Assembly (NCBI GenBank): GCA_029778515.1
Contig: JAKOQD010000302.1
Span: 1 to 30,090, forward strand
Length of the DNA: 30,090 bases
From: Actinomycetes bacterium
GTDB taxonomy: Bacteria > Actinomycetota > Actinomycetes > Propionibacteriales > Propionibacteriaceae
Direction of reading: 5' to 3'
Both the position numbers and the translations under genes were made by a program. Under the pieces are notes generated by a model that had not been told where the DNA came from, searched no databases, and was given only the letters and a program-made list of their open reading frames with translations. Positions 9,216-17,657 of this stretch are shown here, piece after piece. Numbering within the stretch: the stretch's first letter is position 1; each line of letters starts with the position of its first letter.

Positions 9216-10727
9216 TCACGCGTGGGGCTTGAGCAGCGGGAACAGGATCGTCTCGCGGATGCCGGCTCCGGTGAACAGCATCATCAGGCGGTCCATGCCC
9301 AGGCCCATGCCGCCCATCGGCGGGGCGCCGAACTCCAGGGCGGCGAGGAAGTCCTCGTCCAGTTGCATCGCTTCGGGGTCGCCGGCGGCGGCCTTGAGTG
9401 ACTGCGCCACCAGCCGTTCGCGCTGGATCACCGGGTCGATCAGCTCGGAGAAGCCCGTCCCGCGCTCGACGCCGCCGATGATCAGGTCCCAGGCCTCGAT
9501 CAGGTTCGGGTCGCTGCGGTGCGGACGCGCCAGCGGCTGCGCGATCGGCGGGTAGTCGCAGACGAAAGTGGGCTGCAACAGGGACGGCTCGACCAGTTCG
9601 CCGAACAGTTCCATCACCAGCTTCTGCGCCGGCCAGGCCGGATCGTGCTCGACGCCACGCTCCGCGGCGATCCGAAGCAGCACGGACGCGTCCGTCTCGG
9701 GCGTGATCTCCACACCAAGCGCTTCTGACAAGGTCGGATACACCGGCTTCCAGGCCCACTCACCGTCCAGGTCGATCTCACCGGCCGGGGTGTCGAGCAC
9801 CCGGGTGCCCAGGGCGGCGTCCGCTGCGTTGACGATCATCTGCTGGGTGAGGTCGGCGATCGACTTCTGGTCACCCCACGCCTGGTAGGCCTCCAGCATG
9901 GTGAACTCCGCCGAATGCGAGGAGTCGATGCCCTCGTTGCGGAAGATCCGACCGATCTCGTAGACGCGGTCGGCGCCGCCGACCATCGCCCGCTTCAGGA
10001 AGAGCTCAAGGGCGATCCGCAGGGTCATGTCGATGTCGAAAGCGTTCAGGTGCGTCTGGAACGGACGCGCGGCCGCACCGCCGTGCACCAGCTGCAGCAC
10101 CGGGGTCTCGATCTCGAGATAGCCGTCGGCGTGCAGAGTCTCGCGGATGCTGCGAGTCACCAGAGCGCGGGTGCGCACCATGTCCCGGGCCTCCGGACGG
10201 GCGACCAGGTCGGCGTAGCGCTGCCGGACGCGGGTCTCCTCGCCGAGCTCCTTGTGCAGCGTCGGCAGCGGACGCAGCGCCTTGCTGGCCAGCGTCCAGG
10301 CGGTAGCCAGTACCGACAGTTCGCCGCGCTTGGACGAGATCACCCGGCCGGTCACCGAGACGAAGTCGCCAAGGTCGACGTCGGCCTTCCACGCGTCCAG
10401 GCGTTCTTGACCGACCTCGGCCAGCGACAGCATCACCTGCAGCCGGACGCCGGAGTCGGCCTGGGTGAACCCGTCCTGGACGGTCGCGAAGCAGAGCTTG
10501 CCGGTGTTACGGATGAACACGACCCGTCCGCTGACGCTCACCACATCCGCGGTCTCGTCGCCGGCCACCAGGTGGCTCCACTGGGCGTGCACCTGGGCAG
10601 CGGTGTGCGTCCGTGGCACCTCGATCGGGTACGGCGCGACCCCCTCGGCGAGCAGCCGAGCGCGCTTATCATGGCGCACCTGCTCCTGCTCAGACAGGGA
10701 CGGGTTCGCGGAGGTCGGCTCAGTCAC
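9216..10727 (-). CDS. lysS: Lysyl-tRNA synthetase, class II
   Basis: 503 aa starting at a GTG (10727-10725). An N-terminal OB-fold anticodon-binding domain (about 60-165, VSVSGRVVFIRNTGKLCF) precedes the class II catalytic core with motif 2 (FRNEGIDSSHSAEFTMLEAY) and motif 3 (GMGLGMDRLMMLFTG, then RETILFP). It charges tRNA-Lys in the cytoplasm. The length is typical. There is no Shine-Dalgarno; a TAACCT box lies exactly 6 nt before the GTG, so the message is probably leaderless and transcribed separately from the peptidase gene 60 bp upstream. Confidence 0.96.
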   Translation of the reverse strand: MTEPTSANPSLSEQEQVRHDKRARLLAEGVAPYPIEVPRTHTAAQVHAQWSHLVAGDETADVVSVSGRVVFIRNTGKLCFATVQDGFTQADSGVRLQVMLSLAEVGQERLDAWKADVDLGDFVSVTGRVISSKRGELSVLATAWTLASKALRPLPTLHKELGEETRVRQRYADLVARPEARDMVRTRALVTRSIRETLHADGYLEIETPVLQLVHGGAAARPFQTHLNAFDIDMTLRIALELFLKRAMVGGADRVYEIGRIFRNEGIDSSHSAEFTMLEAYQAWGDQKSIADLTQQMIVNAADAALGTRVLDTPAGEIDLDGEWAWKPVYPTLSEALGVEITPETDASVLLRIAAERGVEHDPAWPAQKLVMELFGELVEPSLLQPTFVCDYPPIAQPLARPHRSDPNLIEAWDLIIGGVERGTGFSELIDPVIQRERLVAQSLKAAAGDPEAMQLDEDFLAALEFGAPPMGGMGLGMDRLMMLFTGAGIRETILFPLLKPHA

Positions 10728-10733
10728 CGGGAT

Positions 10734-10739
10734 AGGTTA
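10734..10739 (-). promoter_or_regulatory. Leaderless -10 box of lysS
   Basis: TAACCT on the minus strand is followed by six bases and the GTG start of lysS. No ribosome site fits. The -35 region is not recognisable. The call rests on the same TANNNT-N6-start arrangement at several other genes in the window. Confidence 0.5.
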
Positions 10740-10787
10740 CCGATTCCGCCCGGACGCTCGCCGCCGCGCTCAGCCCCAGTCTCGGCG

Positions 10788-12752
10788 CTAGGCAGAAACC
10801 ACCGGCAGGTGCCGATCCCACCAGCGCAGGATGTGCTCGAACCTCGCCTTGCGATGGAGCGGGCTTCCGCTTCGGGAGAGTTCGTGGTTCTCACCAGGGA
10901 ACACCAGCAACTCCGCGTCCACACCGCGCTGTTTGAGTTCGGTGTAGTAGCGCAGCGCCACCGCCAGCGGGCAGCGCAGATCGTTCTCCGAGTGGATCAC
11001 CAGCGTGGGCGTGCGCACCTGGTCGACCACCAGCAGCGGCGAACGGACATCCTCGCCGTGGATCGCGGCCGGGAAGTACCAGCCGATGTCGGACGCGCCG
11101 ACGAACGTCTTCGGGTCGAGATAGGCCCGCTCGACGATCGCGGCGGCGAAGCGGTGCTCATTCGCGATCAGCCAGGCGGTCAGGTAGCCGCCGTACGAGC
11201 CGCCCATGATGCCCACGCGATCGGCGTCCAGGCCGGACACGGTCGCCAGGGCGTGGTCGAGGAAGGCCAGCACGTCGGCCGCGTCCAGGTTGCCGAAGTC
11301 GTGCTTGATGGCAGCCGCGTGTGCTTCACCGTAGGACGCTGAACCACGCGGATTGCACATCAACACCGCGTAGCCGGCCTCCGCCAGCACCTGCGCCTCG
11401 TCGAAGAACGTCGGTCCGTAAGCGCTGAACGGGCCGCCGTGGATCATCAGCAGCACCGGGTGCGGGCCGCTCGTGGGCGGGGCGAACACCCAGCCGTGCA
11501 CCGGATAGCCGTCCGCGGACTTGGCCTCCAGTTCGACTGGCCGCAGCGGTGCGGACGCCGCCCGCAGCGCGGCAGCGAAATCGGTCAACGGCACGTCCGG
11601 ACGGGCCAGGTCGACCAGCTCACCCGGGCTGTCCGCGGACGCGACCACGGCCATTCGGCGGCCGGCTGCGGCACCGATGGCGAGCACCGAGGCTTCGTCA
11701 AGCTCAGCCATCGATCCGTCAAGCTCAACCATTCCGGAAGCGGCCACGCGGATCGCTCGACCCACTCCGCGGACGAGGTTCACCGCCAGTACGCCGTCGC
11801 CGTCGGCCACCAACTGACCGTCGACATGCACCGAGTCCGCAGCGGTCAACCGGCGGGCCGAGCCACCGGAGCGCGGGATAGCGAACACACCCGGGTTGTG
11901 GCCGAAGAAGTCGAGCCCGCTCGCCCCAAGGTCGCCGCCGATGAAGAACATCTCATCACCAACCACGACCGGTGAGCCGATCACGCCCACCGTGCTCTCC
12001 GCCGCGGTCAGCCGCACCGGAGCGGCGTCCGGCGACTCGAAACGATAGAGGTCTTCGCGAAGATCGCCATCGCGGGTTTCGTGCCGTGCGGCCACAACGA
12101 TGACGGTGTCCCCGTCCCAGGTCGGAGCGTGGTGGTCGAAATCACCCGACGAAAGCTGAGTGGCGACCGGAACGGCGACGAAGTCGACGTCCGCCTTGGC
12201 CGCGTTACCGATCGGCTTGACCGGGGGCTCGCCGTAGGGGTCGGGCACGTCGACCACGAACACGTGCGCCCGCCGATCCACGGTGTAGCCGACCCCGTTC
12301 AGCTGGAACTGCACAGTGGTGATGTGCCGCGGGTCCTCCCTGCCGGGACCCACATCTTTTACCGTGCCGTAGCGCCCGGGCTCGGGCACCTGGGCGATGA
12401 AGGCCAGCCGCTTCCCGTCCGGGCTGAAAGCGAACTCGCGGACGCCGAGTTCGGCGTCGGTGATCACCATCGGCTCGCCGCCGTCAGCCGGCACGAGCGC
12501 CAGTTGGGGTGGGGCTTCCGCAGAGCCCCGGAGGAACGCCAACAGGCTTCCGTCCGGCGACAGCTTCGGCGAAGTGTCCACGAAGCCGCGCGTGATCCGG
12601 CGGGCCGGACGGCCGTCTACGGGGACGCGCCAAAGCTGGCCGACGTACGCGTCCGCCGCAAAGTCCGGACGCGTGACCGCGACCACGGCGTAGTCGGAGT
12701 GAACGGTCGGTGCGGAAACGGTCGTGAGCAGGGGTAGGTGGTGTGCTCGCAC
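10788..12752 (-). CDS. S9-family serine peptidase (prolyl oligopeptidase/acylaminoacyl-peptidase type)
   Basis: 654 aa from a GTG at 12752. The N-terminal two thirds read as a beta-propeller of the TolB/DPP type (repeated LSPDGSLLAFLRG and FSPDGKRLAFIAQ units). The C-terminal alpha/beta-hydrolase domain has GGSYGGY with nucleophile Ser519, Asp591 in HSENDLRCP and His623 in GENHELSRSG. No signal peptide is visible, so it is probably cytoplasmic and cleaves short peptides. The MVELDGSMAELDEAS segment is encoded by a 21-nt-period direct repeat related to the dispersed family. A TAGGCT -10 lies 6 nt before the start, suggesting leaderless transcription. Exact substrate unknown. Confidence 0.92.
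   Translation of the reverse strand: MRAHHLPLLTTVSAPTVHSDYAVVAVTRPDFAADAYVGQLWRVPVDGRPARRITRGFVDTSPKLSPDGSLLAFLRGSAEAPPQLALVPADGGEPMVITDAELGVREFAFSPDGKRLAFIAQVPEPGRYGTVKDVGPGREDPRHITTVQFQLNGVGYTVDRRAHVFVVDVPDPYGEPPVKPIGNAAKADVDFVAVPVATQLSSGDFDHHAPTWDGDTVIVVAARHETRDGDLREDLYRFESPDAAPVRLTAAESTVGVIGSPVVVGDEMFFIGGDLGASGLDFFGHNPGVFAIPRSGGSARRLTAADSVHVDGQLVADGDGVLAVNLVRGVGRAIRVAASGMVELDGSMAELDEASVLAIGAAAGRRMAVVASADSPGELVDLARPDVPLTDFAAALRAASAPLRPVELEAKSADGYPVHGWVFAPPTSGPHPVLLMIHGGPFSAYGPTFFDEAQVLAEAGYAVLMCNPRGSASYGEAHAAAIKHDFGNLDAADVLAFLDHALATVSGLDADRVGIMGGSYGGYLTAWLIANEHRFAAAIVERAYLDPKTFVGASDIGWYFPAAIHGEDVRSPLLVVDQVRTPTLVIHSENDLRCPLAVALRYYTELKQRGVDAELLVFPGENHELSRSGSPLHRKARFEHILRWWDRHLPVVSA
11693..11730. 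repeat. In-frame 21-nt direct repeat inside the S9 peptidase gene
   Basis: CTTCGTCAAGCTCAGCC (11693-11709) is followed by CGTCAAGCTCAACC (11717-11730). The shared CGTCAAGCTCA core recurs at exactly 21 nt, giving two ELD-containing heptads in the protein. The first copy matches the dispersed CTTCG...CTCAG family. Confidence 0.45.
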
Positions 12753-12758
12753 CGTTGC

Positions 12759-12764
12759 AGCCTA
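12759..12764 (-). promoter_or_regulatory. Leaderless -10 box of the S9 peptidase gene
   Basis: GGCTCTAGGCT on the minus strand places TAGGCT 6 nt before the GTG at 12752. The identical 11-base string GGCTCTAGGCT stands 6 nt before the MerR-HEAT start at 17658. No ribosome site is present. Confidence 0.5.
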
Positions 12765-13101
12765 GAGCCTTGAATTCCAGTCCGCTGCTCAGCCGCCGAG
12801 AAAGTGAGCGAACTGTTGTTTTACAGTCGACCTCGACGGCCGCATGGCCCGCCGCCCCCGGGGAAAGCCAGTGTTCCGAATGCCCGCGAATGCTCTCCTA
12901 AGCGAAGACACAACACTTGACTATTGAAATCCATAATTGCTTTGGCTCAACCCAAATGCGCGAACAATTGATTCGGATCAAGTTGGGAATTGGGACGGTC
13001 AGCTCGCCAAATGCCTACACCGCACCGCTTTCCGGAGGCAGCCGGCAGGGGCCCGGTGCGTCCACATTGCGGACGAGCCTGGGTAGTTTGGCTCCCTCGA
13101 C
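12765..13101. other. Intergenic stretch with a lower-GC island
   Basis: About 340 bp between the divergent S9 peptidase and tetR genes. Roughly 12895-12990 is clearly poorer in GC than the surroundings (for example TATTGAAATCCATAATTGC). A 62-codon frame from a TTG at 12917 lacks a ribosome site and resembles no family known to me. No RNA structure or mobile-element end was recognised; it may be a relic of transferred DNA. Confidence 0.45.
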
Positions 13102-13130
13102 TTGATGAGTGAGCGCTCACTCATTACGCT
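13102..13130 (+). promoter_or_regulatory. tetR-exporter promoter with perfect 20-bp TetR operator
   Basis: The -35 TTGATG (13102-13107) and -10 TACGCT (13125-13130) are separated by 17 bp. The perfect palindrome ATGAGTGAGCGCTCACTCAT (13105-13124) fills the spacer and overlaps the -35. Six bases after the -10 stands GTG 13137, so the transcript is probably leaderless. A bound TetR dimer would cover the polymerase site, so the regulator should repress itself and the downstream exporter. Confidence 0.75.
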
Positions 13131-13136
13131 GTGCGG

Positions 13137-13820
13137 GTGAGCAGAGCTACGCCAATGGCACCGGAAGTTCGCCGTCAGGCCATCATCGATGCCACCTTGC
13201 CGCTGCTACTCGCACAGGGCACCGAGGTGAGCACGCGCGAGATCGCCTCCGCCGCCGGGGTCGCCGAAGGCACCATCTTCCGGGTCTTCGAAACCAAGCA
13301 GGAACTGATCCACGCCACCATTCACGCCGCACTCGCGCCGGACGCCGCCATGGCCAGGCTGACCGGACTGCCTGCGTCCCAACCGGTCGAAGCCCGGGTT
13401 GCGGCTGTCGTCGAAATCCTGCGCAGCGAGATCGAACGCACGCGGTCGCTGTTCGCGCATCTGTTCCATCCGGCTTCAACAAGCGCGACCGGCCCGGACA
13501 CCCTTCGTCGGGCTCAGGGATCGTTGGCTGAGGCTCCGGGATCGTCGGGTAGAGCTCAGGGATCATTGGACGGACACCGCCCACCCTGGCCACCACCACC
13601 GCCGATGCACGCCAAGGACAGCCGAGCCCAGCTCACCGCGGCAGTCGCCGCAGCGCTCGAACCCTACGCCGACCAGTTCGCCGTGCCGACTGTGTTCGCC
13701 GCTCAGGTACTGTCCGCACTCTCGTTCGCCACCAGCTTCTCGCTGTCGAACGACCATCCATTGCGCCAACCCGAAGAACTAGCCGATACCGTGCTCCACG
13801 GCATCGCCAGAAGGGGATAG
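13137..13820 (+). CDS. TetR-family transcriptional regulator
   Basis: 227 aa from GTG 13137, chosen because the -10 TACGCT lies 6 nt upstream; GTG 13131 and ATG 13155 are in-frame alternatives. Residues about 10-57 form the TetR helix-turn-helix (ATLPLLLAQG, STREIASAAGVAEGTIFRVF, TKQELIHATI). The C-terminal ligand domain is interrupted at about residues 122-143 by three tandem heptads (RAQGSLA, EAPGSSG, RAQGSLD) and a Pro-rich stretch, encoded by a repeat inserted in frame. It stands directly against the first exporter gene (stop TAG then ATG) and probably represses this operon in response to an exported compound. Ligand unknown. Confidence 0.9.
   Translation: MSRATPMAPEVRRQAIIDATLPLLLAQGTEVSTREIASAAGVAEGTIFRVFETKQELIHATIHAALAPDAAMARLTGLPASQPVEARVAAVVEILRSEIERTRSLFAHLFHPASTSATGPDTLRRAQGSLAEAPGSSGRAQGSLDGHRPPWPPPPPMHAKDSRAQLTAAVAAALEPYADQFAVPTVFAAQVLSALSFATSFSLSNDHPLRQPEELADTVLHGIARRG
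13503..13573 (+). repeat. Dispersed repeat plus three 21-nt tandem units inside tetR
   Basis: CTTCGTCGGGCTCAG (13503-13517) matches the intergenic repeat family at 14 of 15 positions. From 13511 three 21-nt units follow (13511-13531, 13532-13552, 13553-13573), each with the core GCTCMGGGATCRTYGG. The period of 21 keeps the frame open and yields three heptads in the regulator. Confidence 0.65.
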
Positions 13821-15554
13821 ATGTTCCGCCTACTGCGACGCTTCCTGCGTCCATATGTCTGGCCATTCGTCGCGGTGCTGCTGTTGCAGCTGCTGCAGGC
13901 GATGGCCGCGCTCTTCCTGCCCAGCCTCAATGCCTCGATCATCGACGAGGGTGTGGCCACCGGCAACACCGCCATCATCTGGACCCTCGGCGGCGTGATG
14001 CTCGCCGTCAGCCTGGTGCAGATCGCCGGCCAGATCGGCGCCACCTGGTTCGGTGCACGTGCGGCGATGGGCTTCGGCCGCGACGTGCGCAGCGCCATCT
14101 TCGACCGGGCCCTGTCGTTCTCGGCCAAGGAGGTCAACCACTTCGGCGCGCCCACGCTGATCACCCGCAATACCAATGACGTCCAGCAGGTGCAGATGGT
14201 CGTGCTGATGACCGCGACCATGATCGTCAGCGCACCCCTGATGATGATCGGCGGCATCGTGATGGCACTGCGCGAGGATGTCGGCCTGAGTTGGCTGATC
14301 GTCGTCGCGGTGGCCGTGCTCGCCGCGATCATCGGCGTGCTGGTCAGCCAGATGACCCCGTTGTTCAAGAGCATGCAGATCCGCATCGACACCCTCAACC
14401 GGGTGCTGCGCGAGCAGATCTCCGGCCTGCGGGTGATCCGCGCCTTTGTCCGGGAACCAACCGAGTCCGAGCGCTTCGACCGGGCCAACCACGACCTGGC
14501 CACCACCGCGACCGCGGTCGGCCGGCGAATGATGACCATGTTCCCGTCCGTCTTCTTCGTGATGAACCTGTCCAGCGTGGCGGTGGTGTGGTTCGGTGCC
14601 TTCCGAATCGCCGAAGGCCACCTCCAGGTCGGCCAGCTGACCGCCTACCTCGCCTATCTGGCCCAGATCCTGATGAGCGTGATGATGGCCACGATGATGC
14701 TGATGATCGGCCCGCGCGCAGCGGTCTCGGCCGGACGCATCAATGAGGTGCTGGACACGTCCTCCTCGGTCGTTCCCGCCGAGCATCCGGTGACCGAACT
14801 CGCCCGGCACGGCGAGGTCGAGTTCCGCGACGTCAGCTTCGCCTATCCCGGTGCCGAGTCGCCGGTGCTGAGCGACATCAGCTTTGTCGTCCGGCCAGGC
14901 GAGACCACCGCGATCATCGGTTCGACCGGCTCGGGTAAGTCGACCATGGTGAACCTGATCCCGCGTCTCTTCGATGCCACCGAAGGCACCGTCTCAGTGG
15001 ATGGGGTGGACGTGCGCGAGCTCGATCCCGACCTGCTCTGGAGCCGAATCGGGCTGGTCCCGCAGAAGCCCTACCTGTTCAGCGGGACGGTCGCGTCCAA
15101 TCTTCGCCTCGGCGACCCGGAGGCGACCGACGACCAGCTCTGGCACGCCCTCGAAGTGGCCCAGGCAAGGGACTTCGTCGAGAAGATGCCGGACGGTCTG
15201 GACTCCCGGATCGCGCAGGGCGGCACCAACGTCTCCGGTGGCCAGCGGCAACGCCTGGCGATCGCGCGCGCCCTGGTGCGTCGTCCGGAGATCTTCGTCT
15301 TCGACGACTCGTTCTCAGCTCTCGACGTGGCGACGGACGCGGCCCTGCGCGCAGCGCTGCGTCCGGAGACCGAACGGGCGGCCGTAGTGGTGGTCGCCCA
15401 GCGGGTCTCCACCATTCGCGAGGCGGAGCAGATCATCGTCCTCGACGACGGCCGGATCGTCGGGGTGGGCGCCCACGACGAGTTGCTCGACGCCTGCCCC
15501 ACCTACGCCGAGATCGTCGAGAGCCAGTTCAGCAGCACGGAGGCGGCAGCATGA
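13821..15554 (+). CDS. ABC exporter half-transporter, degenerate catalytic site subunit
   Basis: 577 aa. A six-helix exporter membrane domain (about 10-310) is followed by an ATPase domain with Walker A GSTGSGKST (367-375), signature VSGGQ (471-475) and Walker B FVFDD. The residue after the Walker B Asp495 is Asp496 instead of Glu, and the H-loop position is Gln527 instead of His (VVAQRVSTI). Such changes mark the non-hydrolysing site of heterodimeric multidrug exporters such as BmrCD and TM287/288. It follows tetR without a gap and overlaps the partner gene by 4 nt (ATGA). Substrate unknown; lipids or drugs are plausible. Confidence 0.92.
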   Translation: MFRLLRRFLRPYVWPFVAVLLLQLLQAMAALFLPSLNASIIDEGVATGNTAIIWTLGGVMLAVSLVQIAGQIGATWFGARAAMGFGRDVRSAIFDRALSFSAKEVNHFGAPTLITRNTNDVQQVQMVVLMTATMIVSAPLMMIGGIVMALREDVGLSWLIVVAVAVLAAIIGVLVSQMTPLFKSMQIRIDTLNRVLREQISGLRVIRAFVREPTESERFDRANHDLATTATAVGRRMMTMFPSVFFVMNLSSVAVVWFGAFRIAEGHLQVGQLTAYLAYLAQILMSVMMATMMLMIGPRAAVSAGRINEVLDTSSSVVPAEHPVTELARHGEVEFRDVSFAYPGAESPVLSDISFVVRPGETTAIIGSTGSGKSTMVNLIPRLFDATEGTVSVDGVDVRELDPDLLWSRIGLVPQKPYLFSGTVASNLRLGDPEATDDQLWHALEVAQARDFVEKMPDGLDSRIAQGGTNVSGGQRQRLAIARALVRRPEIFVFDDSFSALDVATDAALRAALRPETERAAVVVVAQRVSTIREAEQIIVLDDGRIVGVGAHDELLDACPTYAEIVESQFSSTEAAA

Positions 15555-17500
15555 CCACAACCCCGGAACCGACCACCGTGTCCACCAGCGCTCCCGAGCC
15601 GGCAGTCGCCGTGGAAGCTCCCCCGGAGGCGCCGACGAAGGCCAACGAGCGACCGAAGTACGGTCCGCAGCGCGGCGGCGGCCCGATGGGCCACGGCCCG
15701 GGCGGCGGCAGCGGCGAGAAGGCGGTGTCGTTCGGACCGTCCATGAAGCGCCTGCTCGGCCACCTGCGTCCGGAGATCGCGATGATCATCGGGGTGATCG
15801 TGATGACGATCTTCGCCACCATCGGCAACGCGGTGGGCCCGGTCATCCTCGGCCAGGCCACCGACCTGATCTTCTCCGCGCACGTGCTCAACCAGACCGC
15901 GATCGACTTCGGCGCGGTCGGACGCGTCCTGCTGCTCGCGCTGGCGCTCTACGTGATGTTCTTCCTGCTCTCGTGGGCGTCCGGCTGGATGATCAACGGC
16001 ATCGTGCAGCGCTCGGTGTACCGGATGCGCCAGGAGGTCAGCCAGAAGCTGGCCAGGCTGCCGCTGCGCTACTTCGACGGCCAGCCGCGCGGCGAACTGC
16101 TCAGCCGGGTGACCAACGACGTGGACAACATCGCGCAGACCCTGCAGCAGACGCTGGCGCAGATCCTGTCGAACCTGTTCACGCTGATCGGCGTGGTCGT
16201 GATGATGTTCGTGGTCTCGCCGATCCTGGCGGTGATCTCGCTGATCACCATCCCGATCGCGATGGCCCTGACCGTGATGATCGGCAAGCGCTCGCAGAAG
16301 CTCTTCGCGCAGACCTGGAAGTCGACCGGCGAGCTGAACAGCCAGATCGAGGAGGCCTACACGGGTCACGACCTGGTGAAGGTGTTCGGCCGCCGCCGCG
16401 AGGTGCAGGCCCAGTTCAACAAGAAGAACGACGAGCTGTACTCGGCCGCGTTCGGTGCGCAGTTCATCTCCGGGATCATCATGCCGGTGATGTTCTTCAT
16501 CGGGAACCTGAACTACGTCGTGATCGCAGTCGTCGGCGGCCTGATGGTGGCCACCGGCGGGCTGAACATCGGCGCGGTGCAGGCGTTCATCCAGTACTCC
16601 CGGATGTTCACCCACCCGATCACGCAGCTGGCGTCCATGGCGAACCTGCTGCAGTCGGGCGTCGCGTCCGCCGAGCGCGTGTTCGAGGTGCTGGACGCAG
16701 AAGAGGAGCCCGCGGACGCGTCCGGCAAGCTCAGCGAGGTGGTCACCGGACGGGTGGAGTTCGAGCATGTGGACTTCAGCTACACCCCTGAGCGTCCGCT
16801 GATCACCGACCTGAACCTGGTCGCCGAGCCGGGACACACCGTGGCGATCGTGGGTCCGACGGGGGCAGGCAAGACGACCCTGGTGAACCTGATCCTGCGC
16901 TTCTACGACCTGAACGCCGGCCGGATCACCCTGGACGGGGTGGACATCACCAGCGTGCCGCGGCACGACCTGCGCGACCAGATCGGCATGGTGCTACAGG
17001 ACACCTGGCTGTTCGGCGGCACGATTCGCGACAACATCGCGTACGGCCGGCGAGGGGCAACCGATGAGGAGATCGTCGCCGCGGCGAAGGCCACCTACGT
17101 CGACCGGTTCGTGCGTTCGCTGCCGGACGGCTACGACACGGTGATCAACGACGAGGCGTCCAATCTGTCGGCCGGCGAGAAGCAGCTGATCACGATCGCG
17201 CGGGCCTTCCTTTCGGACCCGTCGCTGCTGATCCTGGACGAGGCCACCTCCTCGGTGGACACCCGCACCGAGCTGCTGGTGCAGCGCGCGATGGGCAAGC
17301 TGCGGGCCGACCGCACCTCGTTCGTGATCGCCCACCGGCTGTCGACGATCCGGGACGCGGACGTGATCCTGGTGATGGAGGACGGTGCCATCGTCGAGCA
17401 CGGCTCGCACACCGAACTGCTCGCCGCGAAGGGCCACTACTACCGGCTCTACCAGTCCCAGTTCGCCGCCGCGATGGTGGACGAGGACGAGGCCGCCTAG
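15551..17500 (+). CDS. ABC exporter half-transporter, catalytically competent subunit
   Basis: 649 aa. A long cytoplasmic N-terminal extension rich in Pro, Ala and Gly (about 1-65, GPQRGGGPMGHGPGGG) precedes the six-helix membrane domain (about 70-370) and the ATPase: Walker A GPTGAGKTT (435-443), Walker B LLILDEA with Asp563-Glu564, and H-loop His595. The signature reads NLSAGEKQ (538-545) instead of LSGGQ. The altered signature would face the degenerate site of the first subunit, so the pair shows the matched asymmetry of heterodimeric exporters. It is the last gene of the tetR operon, followed by a hairpin at 17559. Confidence 0.93.
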   Translation: MTTTPEPTTVSTSAPEPAVAVEAPPEAPTKANERPKYGPQRGGGPMGHGPGGGSGEKAVSFGPSMKRLLGHLRPEIAMIIGVIVMTIFATIGNAVGPVILGQATDLIFSAHVLNQTAIDFGAVGRVLLLALALYVMFFLLSWASGWMINGIVQRSVYRMRQEVSQKLARLPLRYFDGQPRGELLSRVTNDVDNIAQTLQQTLAQILSNLFTLIGVVVMMFVVSPILAVISLITIPIAMALTVMIGKRSQKLFAQTWKSTGELNSQIEEAYTGHDLVKVFGRRREVQAQFNKKNDELYSAAFGAQFISGIIMPVMFFIGNLNYVVIAVVGGLMVATGGLNIGAVQAFIQYSRMFTHPITQLASMANLLQSGVASAERVFEVLDAEEEPADASGKLSEVVTGRVEFEHVDFSYTPERPLITDLNLVAEPGHTVAIVGPTGAGKTTLVNLILRFYDLNAGRITLDGVDITSVPRHDLRDQIGMVLQDTWLFGGTIRDNIAYGRRGATDEEIVAAAKATYVDRFVRSLPDGYDTVINDEASNLSAGEKQLITIARAFLSDPSLLILDEATSSVDTRTELLVQRAMGKLRADRTSFVIAHRLSTIRDADVILVMEDGAIVEHGSHTELLAAKGHYYRLYQSQFAAAMVDEDEAA

Positions 17501-17558
17501 TTGCTACGCCGACCCGATGCCCTCAGCCGGGCGACCGACCCCTACCCAGCTTCGCGTT

Positions 17559-17587
17559 TGCTGCCGAAATTACCGGTTTCGGTAGCA
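17559..17587 (+). terminator. Hairpin after the ABC exporter operon
   Basis: TGCTGCCGAAA (17559-17569) pairs with TTTCGGTAGCA (17577-17587) with one G-T wobble around a 7-nt loop. It lies 58 nt after the exporter stop. There is no T-tract, so it could instead be a binding dyad upstream of the MerR-HEAT gene. Confidence 0.45.
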
Positions 17588-17616
17588 GACGTGGGTGCGA
17601 CGGGCACCGCTGAATT

Positions 17617-17651
17617 GGCGGACGGACTCCGCCTGGTGCTGGCTCTAGGCT
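17617..17651 (+). promoter_or_regulatory. Promoter region of the MerR-HEAT gene
   Basis: TAGGCT (17646-17651) stands 6 nt before the ATG at 17658, fitting leaderless transcription. Just upstream, GGCGGA (17617-17622) and TCCGCC (17628-17633) form an inverted repeat with a 5-nt centre, a candidate operator. It differs from the palindrome in the downstream promoter, so autoregulation by the same protein is not indicated. Confidence 0.4.
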
Positions 17652-17657
17652 GGGCGG

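Noticed and set aside
12917..13105. 62-codon frame beginning TTG in the low-GC island
   Set aside because: No ribosome site, no leaderless -10 at the right distance and no family resemblance; it ends at the TetR promoter.
15503..16966. Long minus-strand open frame opposite the second exporter gene
   Set aside because: It is rich in His, Asp, Arg and Gly as expected for the complement of GC-rich coding DNA, and the plus strand encodes an unmistakable ABC exporter.
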